38,119 nucleotides of DNA, from positions 1,977-40,095 of the forward strand of contig JAFDZR010000020.1 of NCBI GenBank assembly GCA_018266875.1. Reading direction: 5' to 3'. This stretch comes from Bacteroidota bacterium (GTDB taxonomy: Bacteria; Bacteroidota; Ignavibacteria; Tepidaquicellales; Tepidaquicellaceae). Every line of letters starts with the position of its first letter. Within the stretch, counting starts at the first letter, position 1. This document shows positions 9,326-16,512 of this stretch, one piece after another. Under the pieces are notes generated by a model that saw only the letters and a program-made list of their open reading frames with translations, was not told the DNA's origin and searched no databases. The translations under genes were made by a program, and so were the position numbers.

Positions 9326-10402
9326 TCAGATCTGATATTTAAATGATTCGTAATTTTTATTTTCCTTTAAGTAATTAATAAGATTATAACATTCCAGTCT
9401 TACAATGGTCCTGTATGAAACATTTCTTTTCAGCACCGGGTGATTTATTGTGGTCTTCATTCTATCCTCAAACTCATCAATAAATTTTCTCTTCGCCTTT
9501 TCATTCATGAACATCAGCTTGCCTTTTCTTTCAAAGTCTTTTTCCTTAATTATATCAAGATTTATAACCCTGAATATGACCTTATCAGTTATTACCGGTT
9601 TAAAGATCTCTGCAATATCATAGCTTAGAGGAAGCCTGTTGTCGCCCGGGCTGTGGAGATATCCTATCGAAGGATTAAGCCCTGTTCTGTAAATTTCATT
9701 GAGGCAAACTGAATACATCATCATATTTCCGAATGACACAAGACTGTTGATCATATTGTCCGGAGGATTCTTGACCCTTCTTTCAAATTCCACTTCCTGC
9801 CTGAATATTTTTTTCCAGCTTCCGTAGTAAACATTTTTAATGTTACCTTCAGTACCCATAAGCGATCCGATCGTGTATGCATTATCAATCGTTTTAATCA
9901 GATCTGCAATCCTGCTTATTTCTTCATTAAGTTCGGCTCCTCTGTAAGAATAATATTTAAGATTGGAGAGAGAATTTTCAGCGGCGCCTTTAATGAAATT
10001 CTTTGCAATGTTTAATCTGTTTTCCCCGCTGAAATATTTCTCAGCCTGAGCCAGTACAATAGTCCCTGAATTTATCTCATCTTTCGGGAAAAAGCTTCCA
10101 ACATATCTGCCGTAATAACTGAATGCGTGCATCGGAATGAAATACTCGGCGAGGCATCCCAGGAACTGTGAAGTTAATTTAACTTCGCCGAAAGTGAATA
10201 CTGATTCTACATTCTGCGCCGGAACAAATTTTTTCTTTACCGCCTTCTCTTTATCTTTCTCACCTATAAGCACTGCGTCAATTTCATCCTCATCTATGTC
10301 TGCATCATGTCTCGGCTGTTTGTCGTCAACCGCTTCAAGATAAAGCGTATTGTTTTTTCTCCTTAATATTGAGTTTGAAAATAAATACAGATTCTGTCTC
10401 AT
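9326..10402 (-). CDS. cas1: Cas1, CRISPR integrase
   Basis: A 358-aa metal-dependent integrase for spacer acquisition. The N-terminal beta domain (RRKNNTLYLE, then FGEVKLTSQFLGCLAEYFIPMHAF over residues 71-94) and the C-terminal helical domain are both complete. Conserved active-site residues are visible: Glu185 in MGTEGN, His250 in YLHSPG, and Asp262/Glu265 in SYDIAEIFKP. Residues about 25-56 form a strongly charged, acidic insertion (DDKQPRHDADIDEDEIDAV) between beta strands where many Cas1 proteins have a short loop. There is no reverse transcriptase fusion. It is probably co-transcribed with the upstream lipoprotein gene and downstream cas2 and TPR genes. Confidence 0.95.
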   Translation of the reverse strand: MRQNLYLFSNSILRRKNNTLYLEAVDDKQPRHDADIDEDEIDAVLIGEKDKEKAVKKKFVPAQNVESVFTFGEVKLTSQFLGCLAEYFIPMHAFSYYGRYVGSFFPKDEINSGTIVLAQAEKYFSGENRLNIAKNFIKGAAENSLSNLKYYSYRGAELNEEISRIADLIKTIDNAYTIGSLMGTEGNIKNVYYGSWKKIFRQEVEFERRVKNPPDNMINSLVSFGNMMMYSVCLNEIYRTGLNPSIGYLHSPGDNRLPLSYDIAEIFKPVITDKVIFRVINLDIIKEKDFERKGKLMFMNEKAKRKFIDEFEDRMKTTINHPVLKRNVSYRTIVRLECYNLINYLKENKNYESFKYQI

Positions 10403-10451
10403 GATATATTTGTTATTTTAAATTTTATTTAAATTTTCTTTTCTTTTCTTT

Positions 10452-10964
10452 TTATTCAGTATTTTCCATGTCTTTCCGGTATTCTTTGTAAAATTTGATC
10501 TGCTCATCCAGCCGAATATCCTTCCCGTTCAGTCTCCTGTGAAAAGATGTCAGGATAATGGAAGACATATCGTCTGCGTGAAATACTCCGGTTTTTAAGA
10601 AGTACAGGCTTATACCGCTTGAAAAACTCCATAATCCCCAGTTGTTTCTTAAATATAGTCCCCATGAAAAATGCTTACCGGCAACAGCTTTGACTTCTTC
10701 CGTATTTCTGAATTCATTTTTACTTTTTCTATCCATTACATTATCCAGATAACTCAAGGCGTCTTCGAGATCAACAGGTATGTAATTTTTATCTTCATAT
10801 GATCTTTCATTTATTTTTTCAGAATTTTTCTGGTATGAAGAACTGTCATAATCTGTTTTCCTCTTTTCTGATTCCTTTGCGCTGTTTTCAGTCTTACTGC
10901 ATCCCAAAAACAGTATATTAACAATAAGCAATACAGGGAGTAATTTTAAATAATTGTTTTTCAT
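10452..10964 (-). CDS. Lipoprotein with DUF6794-like domain
   Basis: A 170-aa protein with a lipoprotein signal: positively charged start, hydrophobic core and lipobox LFLGC with Cys22. After a Ser/Lys/Glu-rich linker (residues 25-60) comes a compact domain: VDLEDALSYLDNVM, then WGLYLRNNWGLWSF and FHADDMSSIILTSFHRRLNG. I recognise this pattern from memory as the uncharacterised DUF6794 family. It is the first gene after an operator-linked promoter near 11.2 kb and precedes cas1 by 49 nt, so it heads the adaptation transcript. Why an envelope lipoprotein is placed there is unknown. Confidence 0.75.
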   Translation of the reverse strand: MKNNYLKLLPVLLIVNILFLGCSKTENSAKESEKRKTDYDSSSYQKNSEKINERSYEDKNYIPVDLEDALSYLDNVMDRKSKNEFRNTEEVKAVAGKHFSWGLYLRNNWGLWSFSSGISLYFLKTGVFHADDMSSIILTSFHRRLNGKDIRLDEQIKFYKEYRKDMENTE

Positions 10965-11264
10965 TTTCTGTTTTATATATTTTCTTTTTTAAATGTTATA
11001 TTATTTTTTAATTTATTTTTTTGTTTAATTGAACTTTGTATCCTTATAGTATTCTTAACATTCGCTCTGTTTTCTGTATAAGTATTCCGGTAATTATATC
11101 CTTCTCTTATGTTGTTATCTGATTTACTTTATCATCTCATTTCATTTTACTTTAGCTTAATCTCTTCCGAATGTTTAATCAAAATTAAAAATAATAAACC
11201 TCAATTATCAGTAACGCAATGTTTCCGGAATATTTCTTTTATTATATACCTGACATCTTCATTG
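10965..11264. other. Long 5' leader with island promoter
   Basis: There is no open frame of useful length on either strand. On the minus strand an operator core (11215-11230) and a TAATTTTG element (11180-11187) predict transcription starting near 11173, leaving about 200 untranslated, purine-rich nt before the lipoprotein start. No convincing riboswitch or strong hairpin is seen. Confidence 0.5.
11180..11235 (-). promoter_or_regulatory. Island promoter 1, before lipoprotein-cas1-cas2-TPR
   Basis: The plus strand shows CGCAATGTTTCCGGAA at 11215-11230. On the minus strand this is TTCCGGAAACATTGCG, followed after exactly 27 nt by TAATTTTG (11187-11180), the Bacteroidota TAnnTTTG form. The same arrangement occurs before cas10 and before the tiny peptide genes. 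The motif lies upstream of a normal -33 position, suiting an activator, though a repressor cannot be excluded. Confidence 0.65.
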
Positions 11265-12257
11265 TTAAAATATCTTTGGTAAATTTTCTTTCAGATTCTT
11301 TTTCATTCTTACACCATCCGGATGTAATTCAGAAGGGTTGAAATGCAGAGCGTCCCTGTCCCTCATTCTTTTCATTCTTGAAGCTCCTATGAGTTCTATT
11401 TCCTCATTTTTTCTTTCATAATTTGTCCTTGCGGAGAATATTTTCACTATCACAACCATAAGATCAAGTATGAGGAAAATGAGAGTAAAAATCGTCATGA
11501 AAACGGCCATTACAGTATTTTTGCTGATGAGGTCGAACAATGCTTCAATTCTGTGCAGGAGTCCGAAGGAAGCCGAGTTTTCAAGTTTTGATCTGAATAA
11601 ATTCTTTTCATTTTCATAATCCGAATTCATCCTCTCCAGTTTAAGCTTTTCAGCTGCATAATCATCTCCCGCCTCCGAATATATTTTATATTTTTCTTTT
11701 GCGACAATATCGACTCCCCTTCTACCCGTGCCGCCTGTTCCGTTTATTTCCTCCAGATAAATTTTCATTGCATCGTCCTTCTTCTGCGCATAATTATCCG
11801 CTGTTTCTTTCTGCAGGTTGATTTTATTCATATTTTCTGATTCCCACTTTCTTATCTCTTCTTCTGCATATCTTCTGTTATTCTCCTCGAGCTGCCTGTC
11901 CACATCCGTTCTGAATATGATTTCATCCATTGTAAGCGCTCCGATTAAAGCAATTAGAATTCCAAGAAAGATCCTCGCTCCGAAAATTCCCTTTCCGCCT
12001 TTCATCATTAATATTGCTCTTTCTACTGTAAATATTAGTGCGCTGATTATTATTGTCCCGGCAATTGCCTGCAGGATCGAAGTTCTGATCAGCTGAGTAA
12101 GAATCAGAAATCCCTGGACTGTCCAAATAAAAACCGGAATAAATATGACCATCGCGCTTAGCTTTATCTTCTTAATACTCTCAGGTGTTTCATTTACTAC
12201 GTTTCTGTGCTCATCACCTGTTATGATGCACTGTAATTTCAGTATAAGATTTTTCAT
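11265..12257 (-). CDS. DUF4407 membrane protein
   Basis: A 330-aa multi-spanning membrane protein. Hydrophobic segments lie at residues about 33-55, 60-78 and 93-111, followed by a long charged, probably coiled-coil region (about 115-235, rich in Glu/Lys/Tyr). A final segment of one or two membrane spans is at about 248-272 (MTIFTLIFLILDLMVVIVK). The three early spans, the Arg/Glu motif TVERAIL and the topology match the uncharacterised DUF4407 family. It follows the 188-aa gene by 20 nt, so the two are probably co-expressed. The function of the family is not known to me. It sits between the CRISPR signalling and adaptation genes, where membrane proteins are often found as type III accessories. 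Confidence 0.8.
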   Translation of the reverse strand: MKNLILKLQCIITGDEHRNVVNETPESIKKIKLSAMVIFIPVFIWTVQGFLILTQLIRTSILQAIAGTIIISALIFTVERAILMMKGGKGIFGARIFLGILIALIGALTMDEIIFRTDVDRQLEENNRRYAEEEIRKWESENMNKINLQKETADNYAQKKDDAMKIYLEEINGTGGTGRRGVDIVAKEKYKIYSEAGDDYAAEKLKLERMNSDYENEKNLFRSKLENSASFGLLHRIEALFDLISKNTVMAVFMTIFTLIFLILDLMVVIVKIFSARTNYERKNEEIELIGASRMKRMRDRDALHFNPSELHPDGVRMKKNLKENLPKIF

Positions 12258-12277
12258 ATATTTTTTTAATTTATAAT

Positions 12278-12844
12278 TTAAAACATTCCCGTACTTGTTC
12301 CTATAATTTTCTCCCTGGTAAAATCCGAAACGCCTTTCCGGAATCCTGCTTTATAGGCGTTAACTGCTTTCATGACAGAGCCTTTGTTTAAATCAGTTCC
12401 TTCCTTTTCTTCAAATAATCTTAAAATGAGTTTTCGCAGTTCAGCTATCCTGCTTTCTATAAGATTTTTGTCCGTTTCAGTTATGCCGGAGATCTTTATG
12501 CTGTCTTCCTGCAGATTCATGATCATCTGGTTAAGAGCTGATATTTTCTTTTCAATCAGGAATATATAGTCGGATTTTATTTTATTTACCGAAGTATTCA
12601 TGGTTTCCACAGATGGATCATCGTAACCGTCATTATATCCGTCTTTTTCAAAGCCGCTTTCAAGGAATTCAGTGATTTCGCTTCGGGTATTATCCTTGTT
12701 CTCTTCAGTTTTTTTCTCGGCTGCTCCTTTATCTGAAAACAAGTCTTCATCAACATTCCGGACTCCGGGAATTTCATTTCCGTTCGGGTTTATTGTGCTG
12801 TACTGATCAGCTGGAGCTGTTATCCCGTTGTTTCTTCCAAACAA
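12278..12844 (-). CDS. Unknown coiled-coil protein paired with DUF4407
   Basis: A 188-aa hydrophilic protein with no signal peptide or membrane span. The first 85 residues are acidic and disordered-looking; residues about 90-165 form amphipathic helices (KKISALNQMIMNLQEDSIKI, then IESRIAELRKLILRLFEEKEG) likely to be a coiled coil. The start is uncertain: TTG at 12844 gives MFGRNNG. The same frame upstream reads SLFKNLFGRNN and reaches a stop without ATG, so the true N-terminus may be a few codons longer with a rare start. Tight linkage to the DUF4407 gene suggests a cytoplasmic partner. No domain recognised. Confidence 0.6.
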   Translation of the reverse strand: MFGRNNGITAPADQYSTINPNGNEIPGVRNVDEDLFSDKGAAEKKTEENKDNTRSEITEFLESGFEKDGYNDGYDDPSVETMNTSVNKIKSDYIFLIEKKISALNQMIMNLQEDSIKISGITETDKNLIESRIAELRKLILRLFEEKEGTDLNKGSVMKAVNAYKAGFRKGVSDFTREKIIGTSTGMF

Positions 12845-13148
12845 ATTTTTAAATAAGCTCTTAGTTTATATTTTAATTTTGATTTTTATAATATTGTTCT
12901 GTATTAATTCATAATTTTGTCATTCCCAAACTCTGAATCTGTCTATGAAGACATAGTTGCATCCAAAGATCCAAAACTTTAAAACTCTAATAACCTAAGT
13001 TAAAAACCATTGAACTAATCACCTTTGAGTTTTAGACTTCCTGAGGCGATAACCGGAAAATTGTTTTCAGCCGGAATGTTTTGGAACACCGCTGTAATTA
13101 AAACTCCGTTTCAATAAGAAATACAAGGAGTACAATCCATCTTTAAAC
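12845..13148. other. Gene-free stretch between small genes
   Basis: No credible open frame. On the plus strand, CGGAATGTTTTGGAAC at 13072-13087 resembles the island operator but lacks the TAnnTTTG element at the 27-nt distance. A palindrome remnant (TTTGTCATTCCC at about 12915-12930) recalls the dispersed repeats. Nothing else is seen. Confidence 0.5.
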
Positions 13149-13412
13149 TTATACTTTATAATTCAAAATCTTAAATTTACTGTGTCCTTCATCATGGCAT
13201 CTTCTGCACAATGTAATCAGATATTTAAGTTTGTACTGCCAGGCATTTAAATGTCTGCCGCCGGTTTTATCATAATGGTACTGTCTGTGATGAACGGTTA
13301 ATTCTTTTTCAGAACCGCAGTTTCTGCATTTGTATCCGTCTCTTTTAAGGATCGTTTTTCTTTTTCTGAACCATTCCGGTCTTTTCAGATGTCTTCTGTA
13401 ATTTTCATTCAT
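13149..13412 (-). CDS. Small HNH nuclease-like protein
   Basis: An 87-aa protein consisting almost entirely of an HNH fold, a metal-dependent DNA nuclease module. A zinc knuckle is formed by Cys29-x2-Cys32 (CRNC) and Cys69-x2-Cys72 (CRRC). The catalytic motif is LTVHHRQYH with His41/His42. The final helix is LCRRCHDEGH with His73 and His77, and Asn56 (HLNAW) may be the middle residue. The N-terminal RPEWFRKRKTILKRDGYKC is typical of stand-alone HNH proteins of the McrA type. It belongs to the small-gene run of the CRISPR island; it could be an accessory nuclease or a passenger. Complete as far as can be seen. Confidence 0.85.
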   Translation of the reverse strand: MNENYRRHLKRPEWFRKRKTILKRDGYKCRNCGSEKELTVHHRQYHYDKTGGRHLNAWQYKLKYLITLCRRCHDEGHSKFKILNYKV

Positions 13413-13631
13413 TTTAATTCGGATAATTTATTTGAAATTTGATATTATTACTTCCGGCCGTTTCCCTCTCATGGAAAATGTAAATATCAGAATGAGAGGG
13501 ATGTCTTTACTCCGCTGACGCGGCCGGCGTTCTTCCCATCTGTTCCGTTCATTTTCATCTTATATTCCGGTTTAATATTCATCTTTTTTTTTGTGATAAT
13601 TTACTATTTATTATATTCTTCATTTTTGGAT

Positions 13632-13973
13632 CTATTTGACATTTGAAATTTGTAATTTGTAATTCGAAATTTGTAATTCACACACCAGTTTATATTTCAC
13701 CGCTTCCCTGATGCCTCCGTAAATTTCTTTCAATTCGCTTCTGTTCTTACCTTTAAATAACAGCTCGTTTAGCTCATCTTCATTGAGTACAGTAGATTCA
13801 ATTCTGTAAAATTCTGTTATCTGTTTTACGGTGACCGATCTCCTGTTAAGAAACTTTTCAACTGCTTCGAAAACATTTTCATAATCTGAATTTAAGTCCG
13901 GTAATGTGCTGTATTTTATATTATTGTTGAACCTTCCGGCAAATCTGTCAAATTTTATTCTTAATTTTGTCAT
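13632..13973 (-). CDS. Small protein of unknown function
   Basis: A 113-aa hydrophilic, mainly helical protein. Residues about 30-95 (SDYENVFEAVEKFLNRRSV, then ELNELLFKGKNRSELKEIYG) look like a normal globular domain. The last 14 residues (LQISNYKLQISNVK) are encoded by an AATTACAAATT-type simple repeat like those common between genes here, so the original stop codon may have been lost and the tail acquired from the repeat. It lies 42 nt after the 123-aa gene, presumably in the same transcript. No family recognised. Confidence 0.5.
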   Translation of the reverse strand: MTKLRIKFDRFAGRFNNNIKYSTLPDLNSDYENVFEAVEKFLNRRSVTVKQITEFYRIESTVLNEDELNELLFKGKNRSELKEIYGGIREAVKYKLVCELQISNYKLQISNVK

Positions 13974-14015
13974 AATAGAATTAATGCTTGAATTTCATAA
14001 ATTGTAATTTGAAAT

Positions 14016-14387
14016 TTAATTTATGCTGGCATTTTCTCCTTTCAGCATTGAGATATAAACAGCCAGGTCATTTGAAAGAGCGAATACAACGGAATTATAT
14101 TTAAGATTATTTATGAAATCCCTGACCGGATACCGATATTCTGATTCCGGGATCTGACCGAAATATGAAGCGCATACGTTATTGCAGTGATCCCTGAAGT
14201 ATTCATCCAGTTCCTTTACAGAGAATTCATTTATGTACATGAACGATTCAATCTTCCTTTTAATATATCCCGAGAAAATAAGATCAAGCGTTGAACAAGA
14301 ATTTACTTCCAGATCGGATAAGCACTCATTTTCAATTACTTCCTTTATTTCATTTTTGAACCCTTTGAATTTTTCCTGTATTGTCAT
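14016..14387 (-). CDS. Small helical protein of unknown function
   Basis: A 123-aa acidic, probably all-helical, soluble protein (ATG at 14387 with AAAGGAAAAT upstream). It contains two scattered cysteines in the middle (HCNNVCASYFG) that could pair, but no recognised metal site. No signal peptide or membrane span. It follows the glycine-rich membrane protein by 53 nt and precedes the 113-aa gene. No family recognised; coding is supported by length, codon-like composition and operon-like spacing. Confidence 0.55.
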   Translation of the reverse strand: MTIQEKFKGFKNEIKEVIENECLSDLEVNSCSTLDLIFSGYIKRKIESFMYINEFSVKELDEYFRDHCNNVCASYFGQIPESEYRYPVRDFINNLKYNSVVFALSNDLAVYISMLKGENASIN

Positions 14388-14440
14388 ATTATTTTCCTTT
14401 AAAAATTTTTAATATTTCAGAAGTGTTTCTGTAACTGCTT

Positions 14441-14833
14441 TCAGGCGGTTTTCACTTTCATATATGTTACACCCTTTCTTTTGTATACGGTAACTATCAG
14501 AGATTTTGATATACTCCCGGCAGCAGCGCCAATTAACATTCCACTTAAAGCTATCCATCCAACCGGACCGCTGAAATAAAATGCTGCGATTATTCCAATC
14601 CCTGCACCTGCGACTCCGCCGATTATTCCGCCCTCAATTATTTCTTTCAATTCAGCATGTCTGATATATATATCTACACCATAATCATCGCCTAAGTAAG
14701 TCAGCATCTTTTCCACTTTTTCAAAATCTTTTGAAGTCCCAAAATCAAATACAACTTCATAACCATTCATAATCTGCTCTTCCGCCATTTCTATACTTTT
14801 TCTGATATTTCTGTTTACTTTAATGGTTTTCAT
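14441..14833 (-). CDS. Glycine-rich two-span membrane protein
   Basis: A 130-aa protein with a soluble N-terminal half (residues 1-65, EVVFDFGTSKDFEKVEKM, mixed alpha/beta) and then a glycine-zipper-like hairpin in the membrane: GGIIGGVAGAGIGIIAAFY (about 68-88) and VGWIALSGMLIGAAAGSI (about 92-110). A basic C-terminus (VYKRKGVTYMKVK) follows. Such Gly-x3-Gly hairpins are typical of small inner-membrane proteins that oligomerise, including some toxins and pore formers; this is analogy only. It lies downstream of two tiny membrane peptides whose promoter matches that of cas10, so it is a candidate membrane component of the CRISPR island. Confidence 0.65.
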   Translation of the reverse strand: MKTIKVNRNIRKSIEMAEEQIMNGYEVVFDFGTSKDFEKVEKMLTYLGDDYGVDIYIRHAELKEIIEGGIIGGVAGAGIGIIAAFYFSGPVGWIALSGMLIGAAAGSISKSLIVTVYKRKGVTYMKVKTA

Positions 14834-14978
14834 TATCTATTTTAATTTTTAATTCATTAATATTTTTTGAATCAAGGCTTATTGATCTGCATTATTTTTG
14901 ATTATCCCGGCATAATCATCGTTGTCGTGAGTTAGCCGTCGTTTCATTTCCTGGCCGCTGAGGAGTTCATCGTATCAT

Positions 14979-15062
14979 TTATTTCTTCTTGTTCAATACA
15001 TCAATCAGCGTAATCACAGTTCCAATAACCACAGATGCAACCTTTAAAATAATTTTTTGCAT
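14979..15062 (-). CDS. Tiny hydrophobic peptide gene, 27 aa
   Basis: Reading MQKIILKVASVVIGTVITL then IDVLNKKK: one short membrane-spanning helix with a lysine-rich end. It lies directly after the 49-aa gene, whose last codons contain a textbook ribosome site (AAAGGAGGT on the minus strand; CCTCC at 15078-15082). That site could instead serve an ATG at 15069 in another frame, which gives a 22-residue Cys-rich peptide; spacing from the site favours 15069 (8 nt) while composition favours 15062. Strong Shine-Dalgarno sites are otherwise rare in this window, which argues that something here is translated. Function unknown. Confidence 0.5.
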   Translation of the reverse strand: MQKIILKVASVVIGTVITLIDVLNKKK

Positions 15063-15070
15063 TATTCATA

Positions 15071-15220
15071 TTAATTACCTCCTTTCGAGTTTTTAGTTTT
15101 AGGTTCTTCATTTATTTTTTCTATTACCTTATCTAATACTGCTCCTGCTATCATTGGTACTATCATTTGCAATAACTTTTTACCTGTTTCTTTTGAGATT
15201 AGCATTGTTAAAAAATTCAT
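15071..15220 (-). CDS. Small membrane-associated peptide gene, 49 aa
   Basis: Reading MNFLTMLISKETGKKLLQMI and continuing VPMIAGAVLDKVIEKINEE to a Lys-rich end. It has an amphipathic/hydrophobic N-terminal half and a charged tail. The start ATG at 15220 lies about 45 nt downstream of a TAACTTTG promoter element that, with its operator, matches the cas10 promoter. Its last three codons overlap the ribosome site of the next peptide gene, a sign of translational coupling. Too short to assign to a family; a small membrane effector, a holin-like peptide or a regulatory leader peptide are all possible. Confidence 0.55.
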   Translation of the reverse strand: MNFLTMLISKETGKKLLQMIVPMIAGAVLDKVIEKINEEPKTKNSKGGN

Positions 15221-15265
15221 TTTAGTCTCTTTTTTTTTAGTTTATATAAATAGAAAAGAACTATT

Positions 15266-15322
15266 CAAAGTTAAATACTTTGTATATTATTTATAATGTT
15301 CGCAATGTTTTGGAAATGATTG
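15266..15322 (-). promoter_or_regulatory. Island promoter 2, before the tiny peptide genes
   Basis: The plus strand shows CGCAATGTTTTGGAAA at 15301-15316 as part of an imperfect palindrome (CAATGTTTTGGAAATGATTG, 15303-15322). On the minus strand the core ends in ACATTGCG and is followed after exactly 27 nt by TAACTTTG (15273-15266). Motif, orientation and spacing equal those before cas10, implying common control. Confidence 0.7.
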
Positions 15323-15405
15323 TAAGATTTAAGATTCTAGCTTGCAGAATCCTACTTTTAGAAATGTGATGCTATGAATATAGCATGATTTGAGAAAGAT
15401 TTTTA

Positions 15406-16416
15406 CTACTTGACCCTGAATTTAGACTTATCAGCGAGAATGCCATAGCTTGAGGTTCCGAATACAACTGGACCCTGTATGATGAACTTCCCAACTAAGT
15501 CAATATCTGTGATGTTATCTTCAAACTTCTTTTTAATTTTTGTTACTTTTTCGATGATGCCTTTTTTTGTAAACTTATGCGGACAATTATTTAAAATATC
15601 TTCAACTGTAACAGATTCTTCTCCGTTAGTTTTTGCCTCTAATATATATTTATACAACTTCATTGCAGCCGGTTCTAATCGGAAGGGTTTATATTCTCCT
15701 AAAACAATTTCATTTGAATTAATTTGCATTTTATCTGTAAAAGCAAGTTTTAATTCCTTTTGAGTAAAATCGACAATATCGGTATATTTCATTTTATCAA
15801 AACTTTTATTCTTAGTCTCTTTTCCAATAATGCTTCTAAGTCTTACATATGGAAGCTCTGCCAGTTCAAGTTCTTTTTCCTCTTTTTTTGTCTCAGGGAA
15901 GAAGTGTTTGAACTCCTGATTTTCGTGTGTTAAGACATGAAGAAGTTTATCGTTTTCCCTTCCGAACAAACTCATAGCAAAAGCCATATCAACACTCATT
16001 GATTTTCTGCCTCCTGAAATCGAACAATATAAAATATTATTACTGTCTTTTGATTTTTCATTTATAAATTCGCAGAGAGTATTAGGAAATAATCTATTAG
16101 CTTTATCATTTCTGATATCATTAAGTTCTATGGAAAGATCTGTTGCTACTTTTATGTGATTATACTCAAACTTGGGATAACTTATTTTCTTATACTTTTC
16201 ACACATCCTTTTTATCTCATCCCGTAATGGAGGATACGGATCTTTTTCTCTTTTATTATAATATTTATCCATCCCAAGAATAACATCTCTTCCTCTTGTT
16301 GTAGTAACGACATATAATTCATCTACCTTGATTTTCTTTTTTATGGACAGACAGAATAAAGTCTCTGTAATAATTTGAGGTGTCAGACCGCAGACACAGA
16401 TGAGAATGTTTTTCAT
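15406..16416 (-). CDS. CARF protein of the NE0113 family (cyclic oligoadenylate sensor/ring nuclease)
   Basis: A 336-aa cytoplasmic protein. The N-terminal CARF-type Rossmann domain (residues 1-200) shows the family signature LICVCGLTPQIITETLF, the CSISGGRKSMSVDMAFAMSL ligand loop (SGGRK at 134-138) and ELPYVRLRSIIG near 190. This matches the Cas_NE0113 family, often named CRISPR-associated ring nuclease Csm6. The C-terminal about 100 residues (EPAAMKLYKYILEAKTNG, then TVEDILNNCPHKFTKKGII) read like a winged helix. No HEPN RxxxxH motif is visible, so it is not a Csm6 RNase. It could degrade cyclic oligoadenylate or be a ligand-responsive DNA-binding regulator. Third gene of the signalling cassette, 96 nt after card1. 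Confidence 0.8.
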   Translation of the reverse strand: MKNILICVCGLTPQIITETLFCLSIKKKIKVDELYVVTTTRGRDVILGMDKYYNKREKDPYPPLRDEIKRMCEKYKKISYPKFEYNHIKVATDLSIELNDIRNDKANRLFPNTLCEFINEKSKDSNNILYCSISGGRKSMSVDMAFAMSLFGRENDKLLHVLTHENQEFKHFFPETKKEEKELELAELPYVRLRSIIGKETKNKSFDKMKYTDIVDFTQKELKLAFTDKMQINSNEIVLGEYKPFRLEPAAMKLYKYILEAKTNGEESVTVEDILNNCPHKFTKKGIIEKVTKIKKKFEDNITDIDLVGKFIIQGPVVFGTSSYGILADKSKFRVK

Positions 16417-16512
16417 TTATAAGTATATTTATAATTTTTTTCTATTAAGATTTACTCAATACATATTGAGTATTATGCACAACAAAATATTTAAATTGCA
16501 GCAAACAATTCA

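Noticed and set aside
9326..10402. Reverse transcriptase-Cas1 fusion, considered because of the spacer strand bias
   Set aside because: The protein is of normal Cas1 length plus a short insertion and has no YxDD motif; no RT gene is adjacent.
13072..13087. Fourth copy of the island operator
   Set aside because: The core is similar (CGGAATGTTTTGGAAC) but no TAnnTTTG element lies at the 27-nt distance, and the next gene is about 230 nt away.
13464..13500. Inverted repeat CCCTCTCAT / ATGAGAGGG with a 19-nt loop
   Set aside because: Considered as a terminator, but there is no T run on either side and the loop is long; function unclear.
14900..14978. A further 22-aa frame after the tiny peptides (minus strand, begins MKRRLTHDNDDYAG)
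   Set aside because: Its possible ribosome site touches the start codon and there is no start further upstream; too little support, although the composition looks protein-like.
15406..16416. Csm6 HEPN ribonuclease
   Set aside because: No RxxxxH motif in the C-terminal part; sequence fits the NE0113 CARF family instead.
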